Assembly (NCBI GenBank): GCA_037976565.1
Contig: CP137668.1
Span: forward strand, 32,412,264-32,476,263
DNA length: 64,000 nucleotides
Reading direction: 5' to 3'
DNA from: Mesocentrotus franciscanus
Taxonomy: Eukaryota > Echinodermata > Echinoidea > Camarodonta > Strongylocentrotidae
Shown here: positions 57,660 to 64,000 of the stretch, one piece after another
Layout of the letters: every line of letters begins with the position of its first letter
Position numbering within the stretch: the first letter of the stretch is position 1
Translations under genes and position numbers: made by a program
Notes under the pieces: generated by a model
Told to the model about the DNA's origin: nothing
What the model saw: the letters and a program-made list of their open reading frames with translations, nothing else
The model's database searches: none

Positions 57660-59090
57660 GATTAACTATATACCTGTACCACAATCCCTTTTTTTCCACT
57701 GTGCCATCAGCTTTACAAAACAGTATCCAACCTAAAACTTTTCAAGAAAAAAGAATGAAATATGGCCTGGGATCTCCTATATGACAGAAGGGTATCTATT
57801 GTTGTTATCATGAATCTGTTTCAGATTTCAAAAGAAAGACAAGCTTTACTCAGTTCATCAATATAGATAGGTATCAGAATTTGGGTGATATAAAGCACCA
57901 CATCACAGAATGGGTTTCAAATTTGTATTCACTCAAATAAAACAGGATGGTAATTTTCAGACAATCAAAAAGAATGGAGTAGAAATTATAAATGATATTG
58001 GTATCAGTTTCAACAATTTGTTGTTGAAGAATCAATAGAATTGAGCTTTCAGGTACAAAGCTACATATATCCCTTTCTTTCATCATTTTCTATTCTTTTC
58101 AGGGGCACTTATTAAAGTCTTGCTTTCACACTTTTCTTTAGCAATTTGTTTCGTCAAACACATATGAACTTACCCTGTTTAATCAATACCAATAGTTATA
58201 CTTATCAATGTCTACTAATCCAAAACGTATGACTGAATTGTACAAAATGATTTGCACCTTCTTCAACATATACACAGATTTTACTGAATCCAAAACATTG
58301 TTTTGATGTGTCATATCAAAAGCAATTTTTTTTCCTTCAAAATCTGACATAGCACTTTCACTTTTCTTTATAATAGTCACATGTTATAAGTACTGATCAG
58401 GTGACATTTATAGGTAGAAATTACATCAAGTCATGATCTTGATGGGGCACATTGCCAAAATCAGGGAAGTGAGAGGGTGGAAAATGTATAGTTTAATATA
58501 TATATACGTCAGGCCTTGTCACACAAGAGTCCTAAAAAGCAATTATGTGAAAAATAGAAATAAGAATGACTGTATGTGAAAAGGGAGTAAGCTCATATGA
58601 AATTAAAAGCGTAAAAACCGATTTGTTGGAAAAGAAAGTGTGTCATTGTGTATGTTGTGTTGTTGTGTACAATAATAACATCATATGATGTTGATATAGG
58701 GAGTCAACCTGGACTCTTTAGAATTCTTTTTCTTTACCTCTTTGAATTCTTATATGAAGATAAGCTTACACTATATTAAATTTTGATATATGTATGTCAC
58801 ATTCACACTAAGAAAATAATGATTTACAAATAGTACAATATTGCCTTATAAATAGAGTTATTACAAAAAAATGTTTAAAATGCCAGATTGGGAGGTATAT
58901 TCCACTTATTAAGTCTTATGTATAATTTAAAAATGGCATTTTCAATCTAATCTTGGTTAAGAAAAGCACAAGATAAACTTTAAAATCAATCTGTGAATAA
59001 ATAATTTGTAAAGCACAGTATCATCAGTTATTATTTCTTTTTATACTGATAAAAGATCCTATCCTAAAATCAATTTTCTTCCAAATGTGG
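57660..59090. other. Non-coding stretch, nothing recognised
   Basis: AT-rich with no frames or elements supported. Confidence 0.35.
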
Positions 59091-59092
59091 TT

Positions 59093-59863
59093 ATCCTATA
59101 AAATTTACACTGTACAAAAGATGGGTGCAAGTTCTATCTTTTTTGGGGGAGGGAAGGAGGAGCAAATTAATCATATACTTGAAAAACACTAGTCATTCAA
59201 AGGGGAATTCATCTTAATGTTGCTCTCTGAAATCATGGGGATTTGGGATTGAAGACCTAGGCCCTGTTGCATAAAACTTACCATTGATGGTAACTTTGCC
59301 ATCAATGGCAACTACCATGGTAACAGGGCTCAACAGCCAATCAAAATCAAGGTTTCCATGGTACTTACCATAGATGGCAAAGTCACCATCAATGGTAAGT
59401 TTTGTGCAACGGGGCCCTACAGTCTCAAAGGGCAATGTAGGGCATGTGTAACAATGTACACGTAGCAGTTTGAGGTTGAGCAATGTGACGAAACTGAGGC
59501 TGAAGCCAGAGAGGAAACCAGAGTAGCGTCAATATGACGTCAAAATGACGTCAAAGTGTAGGTAACAGCTGATCAATTCTATCCAAATGATTTGGGAAGG
59601 TGTTCAGGCAATTTTCTCAGTGCAAACCACCTCTTTTCTGCTACCTAAACTCAGCCCATAATTAACTTCTCAATATCTCCCTGGCTTATTGGCATTCAGT
59701 CCAATGCTGCTTGGTCTAATACCCTTCTCATTGACGTAAATTTCCCTTTGAATGACTATGGTCTTCCGGGTATAGGATTAATTTGTTCCCCCTCCCCACA
59801 CCGCCCAAAAAAAAGAACTTGCACTCATCTTTTGTGTAGTGTAAATTTTTATAGGATATTCTG
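59093..59863. mobile_element. Foldback element with about 120-bp arms, hosting a nested MITE
   Basis: The left arm (59093-59212: TATCCTATAAAATTTACACT, CAAAAGATGGGTGCAAGTTC, AGTCATTCAAAGGGGAATT) matches the complement of the right arm (59736-59863: TATCCTATAAAAATTTACAC, CAAAAGATGAGTGCAAGTTC, AGTCATTCAAAGGGAAATT) with scattered mismatches. The loop of about 520 bases contains a complete second foldback at 59260-59418. Confidence 0.8.
59260..59418. mobile_element. Nested MITE of GGCCC.GTTGCA.AAAACTTACC type
   Basis: The left arm GGCCCTGTTGCATAAAACTT then ACCATTGATGG pairs with the right arm CCATCAATGGTAAGTTTTGT then GCAACGGGGCC. The interior has CATGG and CCATGG blocks in inverted order and the AGCCAATCAAAATCAAGG phrase. 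It is bounded by TA on both sides. Confidence 0.8.
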
Positions 59864-59864
59864 A

Positions 59865-61895
59865 GAACTATATTTAGTTCTTGTGGTTCAAAAGCTTTCT
59901 GCTAGTCGGAACTGTAACCCACGACGACTGCATAAAATGCTAATTTAAATATTAATTCTTAGACATGCATGTAAGATAAAAGTCAACAAAAGCAGTCTGT
60001 GATATCTTCAGAAATTCAACCAAAGAGAAAAACAAGATATATAAAGTTTTTTTTAAATATCCTCAGATGTATGTACGTGTACATTGATTTGTTCCATACG
60101 TTTGGTTTGTAACAAAAACCCACAGGAGTACATCTTCAACTTTCGAACTCCTGTAGGAAACGGGTAAAGGAAATCATTTCCATATATCCGTATTCCAAAT
60201 TATCATTTAATAAAGAATTATCATTAATTACCTATATCAAAAAGCAGCCACAGAAGTTTAGTACTGCCTTCCAAAAAATTGAAGCCTCAAAATTTTAACT
60301 TCCTATTTATTCCTTCCTGTTTTATATGTATCAGTTTCAGCAGGATTCTTAGGTTTTGACCCCAAACAAATATTAATTTACATATCAGTAAAGGATATTG
60401 TTGAAATGAATTCCTAAAACACAACCCCTGAAGATAAGAACATATTGAATCATGACGCACACTATTCTGAGTAAAACGGTACAAGTATATACTTTAATAT
60501 ATACATTTTAGAAAAATTAACTAATTTCTGAAAAAATAAAGGTTTTGATGGCTTGTATATATGTTCCAATGACATTGTATGTTCCAACATTTAGTCCATT
60601 TTTTTTACAGGAATGTTTTTTAGTTTAGACTGATATATATATATATATATATATATATCTATTAACAAAAAAGAAACAAATAAACAGGAATAATCATGTG
60701 ATGCTTTCCTTGTAAATTACACAAGGGAAAATCATAAAGACAAGCACTATATTCACAATGATTCAAATAGTGTTATACATGACAGAGTTATAGAAGAAAA
60801 GAAATTAAATTGTGAAAGAACAAATAACTATTGTATATCATCACGAGCAATGAACTTTTATAATTGCATAAAATCTAAATAACCTAGGCTATTTTCTTCT
60901 TCTTAAACGCCATCCTCAAAAGGTTACCTGTCATTTCTATAAAAATTACTGATCTTGAGCATTTCCTTAGTTTCATATTTACCAGGACATCCAGCATGTG
61001 ACTCCAATATCGCACGCAATCCTGGTTGCTTTAAATCGACCACATATACCCACCCCAGTATCATATTTTCTCATACTTCCTGCTGGATACATCTCTAATG
61101 GCTAATTTGCAGTAAATGATATGGCATACTCCTTCTACCTATCTCTCAAACCAAATGCTGACCATAAAGATAAGAACATCTATGTATATATATATATTAA
61201 AGTCTGAATTGACCAGTTATACATTTTTTAAAAACAAAGTGTCATTGGTTTGGCACAACGTCATAAAATAGTCAAGGAGCGATTTTTAATATGTTTTTAA
61301 GGAGGGAACATTTTACTTTTGGAAAAATTTGCTTTTCTATTTTATATTTTGTCCAAAAAAAGACAAAAATATCTTGATTGGCACAAGTCAGTTTACAAAA
61401 CTGAGAATGAACATGTTCTCCTAAATGTGTATGCAAAATTGAAAATGAAAGTAGAAAGCACACATGATAGTCTTTTCAGATTCTAAATATCTCTATGAGA
61501 ATGGGAAATACCCCAGCCACTTGCAGGTGGTCATCTTTCTTTCCTCTTGTCTCTGGCAAAACCTAATAATACCCAACTTAATACCAGAAACATATCACAA
61601 TCTCGGATCTTGTTTCGTCTTCTGTCTGGTAACTTCATCAAGTCTTTCCTATATTTGGGTGGAGTTGCTCTTGTAGAAGCGCTGTCAAATCAATTTTGTG
61701 GATGACTGATGAGGCTAAATGTTGTCTGGTCTCATTTTGGGTCATCCATCTAAATGTTTTGCCATCCACCCACTTAGTTAGGGTGCATGTACTTCAGAGA
61801 AATCATGTTTAAGCAACTATCAAAAAAGAGATGTTTGGAGAAATGTTTTCTAAAATTGCATCCATGCAGATTTCGTTTCTCTCTGTGTGTGTGTG
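59865..61895. other. Non-coding stretch with (TA)n
   Basis: Contains (TA)13 at 60632-60658, a shorter TA run at 61184-61198 and (GT)n at 61885-61901. Nothing else recognised. Confidence 0.4.
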
Positions 61896-61899
61896 TGTG

Positions 61900-62310
61900 T
61901 GATATGAAACAGTAAAAATAGAGCATCTATCGGCTTTGTTGTAGATAACTTGTGCTCATTTTGTAAGCAAAAGATTGAAACATATTCACACTTGTTCTGG
62001 GAGTGTGCACAGGTTCAAAGGTTATGGCAGAATGTAATAACTAAGTTTGAGCTAAGGGAAATAAGGTCTATCGACTGGATAGATATTCATTTAGGGTTGT
62101 CCGGTAATTCCCCATGAATAAAGATATTTAATACAATTATTTTGGCAATGAAATATTGGAGATATAGATGCAGGGGTAAGTCCGTAATATTGTCTTTGGG
62201 GAGTTTCAAAAAGAACTGTTGGAATTTAGGGAAGAAGAAAAGAATATTGCAGGGAGGGCAGGCAAATTGGCCTTACATTTACAGAAGTAGGAACAAGTGA
62301 AGTTTTCATG
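61900..62310 (+). pseudogene. Decayed 3' end of a non-LTR retrotransposon ORF2
   Basis: Read from 61941 the frame gives VDNLCSFCKQKIETYSHLFW then ECAQVQRLW, a C-x2-C-x8-H-x4-C zinc knuckle of the type at the C-terminus of L1/Tx1-like reverse transcriptases (zf-RVT). A TGA interrupts at 62115-62117. After about 62200 the sensible reading moves to another frame (EEEKNIAGRAGKLALHLQK), so there is at least one frameshift. No reverse transcriptase core is present; the copy is 5'-truncated and dead. Confidence 0.75.
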
Positions 62311-62319
62311 AACTTTTAA

Positions 62320-62915
62320 CACTGGGCTATTGTAGCATCGTTTAAATGATTTTTTGTTAATTTTTTTTTTTTTGTTGTAAATAGATTGTTTCTGTTTTTC
62401 TGTCGCTCCAATTTGGGGTATTCTGAGGGGGCTAGGAACAGTGTGCGTATATGTGTGGAAGTATGGTCGGATGGTGTGTGTGTCGCATGGTGGGGAGGGA
62501 TCGAGGGGGTTTAGTAGTGTGTTTGGTTGGATGGGTTCATTTGTTTTATGTTACAATTGATTTCATTTTTGTTTTCATCAATCGTACAATCTATGTTATG
62601 AAAATGTTTTGAAATCATGTTAAGAAAAAACAATTGAAAGTTGCATAGAATACAATGAACTACCAGATGCTTATTTAAGAACAGAAAAATGACATGGAAA
62701 AATCTTGAATTTAAAATTGCTATGGGACTCTTATCTATGCCAACATCTAAAATAACATACCGTAAGATCATCATGCTTATGATCAAGGCAACCTGTAAAA
62801 CAACTTATGTTGTTTTCCCGTATTAAAAACACTAGACGATTAAACCTTTTCCAATTAGCATTGACTGACAGAGTCTGAGCTATTTTGTTTTGATCCATGC
62901 GAATATCTAACATAA
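62320..62915. other. T- and GT-rich stretch, perhaps the retroelement 3' UTR
   Basis: 62320-62530 is T/G-rich on the plus strand and may be the 3' UTR of the element before it. The rest is AT-rich. Confidence 0.35.
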
Positions 62916-62918
62916 CAT

Positions 62919-64000
62919 TTCAGTTTCAGTTTCAAGTTTTATTTCTGCATTTTCCATAAACAATAACAAAAATAACAATGAATACATTTTAGCAATATAA
63001 TGATAAGTAATACAAGTAGTAATTCACAAATAAATAAATATAAATAATCAATAGTACAATTAATCGTATTTGAAAAGAAAGAAAAGGGGGAGAATGCAGA
63101 AGACCGATATCGTAAGCAGAGCTTGAAATGATACCGGCCTTACAAAAGGAGAAGAGGAGACAGGAAGAAAGAGCGGGTGAAGTGAGTGCTGTGCAAAGTG
63201 AAGAGTGCACTGCGCGAGCTCCTCAATCTATCAAATAATTTCCTTTTTATATACAAATAAACAATGAATATTTATATTAAAACAAAGTACATGTAGTATG
63301 TTATGACCAGAATCTAATTTTCATACCTTATCAATAAATATTCTTTCATCTTCACTTTAAAGGAAACAAGTGTTGTACATAATTTTAATGTTATAAGCAA
63401 GGAGTTCCACACATCGGGTCCATTGTGTCTTATTGATTTTTGTGCCAAAACAATTTTAGGGTTAGTTAAATGAAAATCCATAGAGTGCCTCGTGGGGTAC
63501 GAATGTACATTAACATTATGAATATAAAAATCATGAAAGGACTTAGGAAGTAAGTTGGAGACATATTTATACATAAAAATAGCTGTTTGAAAATGTGCAT
63601 ATCAGTTACTTTGAGAGTTTTCAATGTTTTAAAAATAGGTGTAGTGTGTGCTAAATAATCAGATTGTGTACAAATTCGTAAGGCTTTCTTTGTAAAAGTT
63701 CAAGTGAATTAATTTTAGTTTTACAACAGTTTCCATACGATATTACAATAATTAATATGCGAAAGTACAAAAGCATTATAAATCATAAAAGAGATTTGGG
63801 AGTTAGTAATAATTTCAATTTATATAATATTCCAATGTTCCTAGAAACAGTGTTCAATATATTATGTATATGATCGGACCAAGTTAAATTAGAATCAATG
63901 GTTATCCCCAAAAATTTGACAGAATTTTTTTCTAAAAGCAAAATATCATTAATATATAATCTACAATTTACTTTTGGTGAATGAACATTTCTAAAGTATA
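62919..64000 (-). pseudogene. Broken 3' half of a CR1/Jockey-like LINE
   Basis: The minus strand, entering from the right edge, encodes pieces such as NSVKFLGITIDSNLTWSDHI, then HINYCNIVW-like sequence and, in an 86-codon frame at 63314-63574, a typical LINE C-terminus with SYPTRHSMDFHL, SIRHNGPDVWNSL and SFKVKMKEYLL. At least two frame changes (near 63800 and 63690) break it. The 3' end is at 62919-62940 with AATAAA and a GAAACTGAAACTGAAA tail, typical of such elements. It continues beyond the window. Confidence 0.85.

Overview
This is an animal nuclear genome window, AT-rich and dominated by non-coding DNA, introns and mobile-element remnants. The clearest gene is a ten-exon, minus-strand protein kinase spanning about 28.5-52.5 kb. 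Its PFTAIRE helix and flanking residues identify it as CDK14/CDK15 family, closest by remembered residues to CDK14. The repeat content points to a marine invertebrate deuterostome, most likely an echinoderm such as a sea urchin. It includes tRNA-derived SINEs with a CCCTTGGGCAAGGCA-type tail, foldback MITEs with GGGCCC..TTTCATAAAACTT-type ends, an AAAGGGGAAGTCCACCCT repeat, a hAT-type CAGTGGCGTAGC element and abundant (CT)n. The organism assignment is inference from these styles, not from a search.

Layout. 1-25 kb: no confidently recognised gene. There is a weak two-exon candidate for an unknown minus-strand gene at 0.6-1.1 kb. The rest holds several short non-autonomous elements, two with clear 8-bp target duplications, a SINE, long purine/pyrimidine tracts (6.2, 10, 14.8, 17.9 and 21.5 kb), a 50-nt near-perfect hairpin (20.15 kb) and a homeodomain/POU-like site cluster (13.9 kb). 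24.4-25.3 kb is a minisatellite with about 135-bp period and an embedded (CT)n.

25.5-52.5 kb: the CDK gene, transcribed leftwards. The 3' end is probably near 25.46 kb (AATAAA at 25483-25488), the stop codon is at 28484, nine kinase exons run from 28.5 to 42.4 kb, and a probable first coding exon lies at 52350-52487 after a 10-kb intron. All nine junctions have GT/AG ends and consistent phase, giving a 376-residue model with all kinase landmarks. Introns and 3' UTR carry at least five dispersed copies of a 55-77-nt hairpin repeat (arms like GCCAGAAGGGC/GCCCTTCTGGC), a TTAA-flanked 530-bp foldback, other inverted-repeat elements and an apparently perfect 236-bp tandem duplication.

52.5-64 kb: upstream flank of the kinase, with a TA-flanked CAGTCAAACCTG element, a 770-bp foldback containing a nested MITE, and decayed 3' parts of two different non-LTR retrotransposons in opposite orientation (61.9-62.3 kb plus strand; 62.9-64 kb minus strand).

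No operon-like or defence-like system is visible. The most worthwhile leads are the dispersed hairpin family in and around the kinase transcript, the nested foldback, and several short element families that may lack names.
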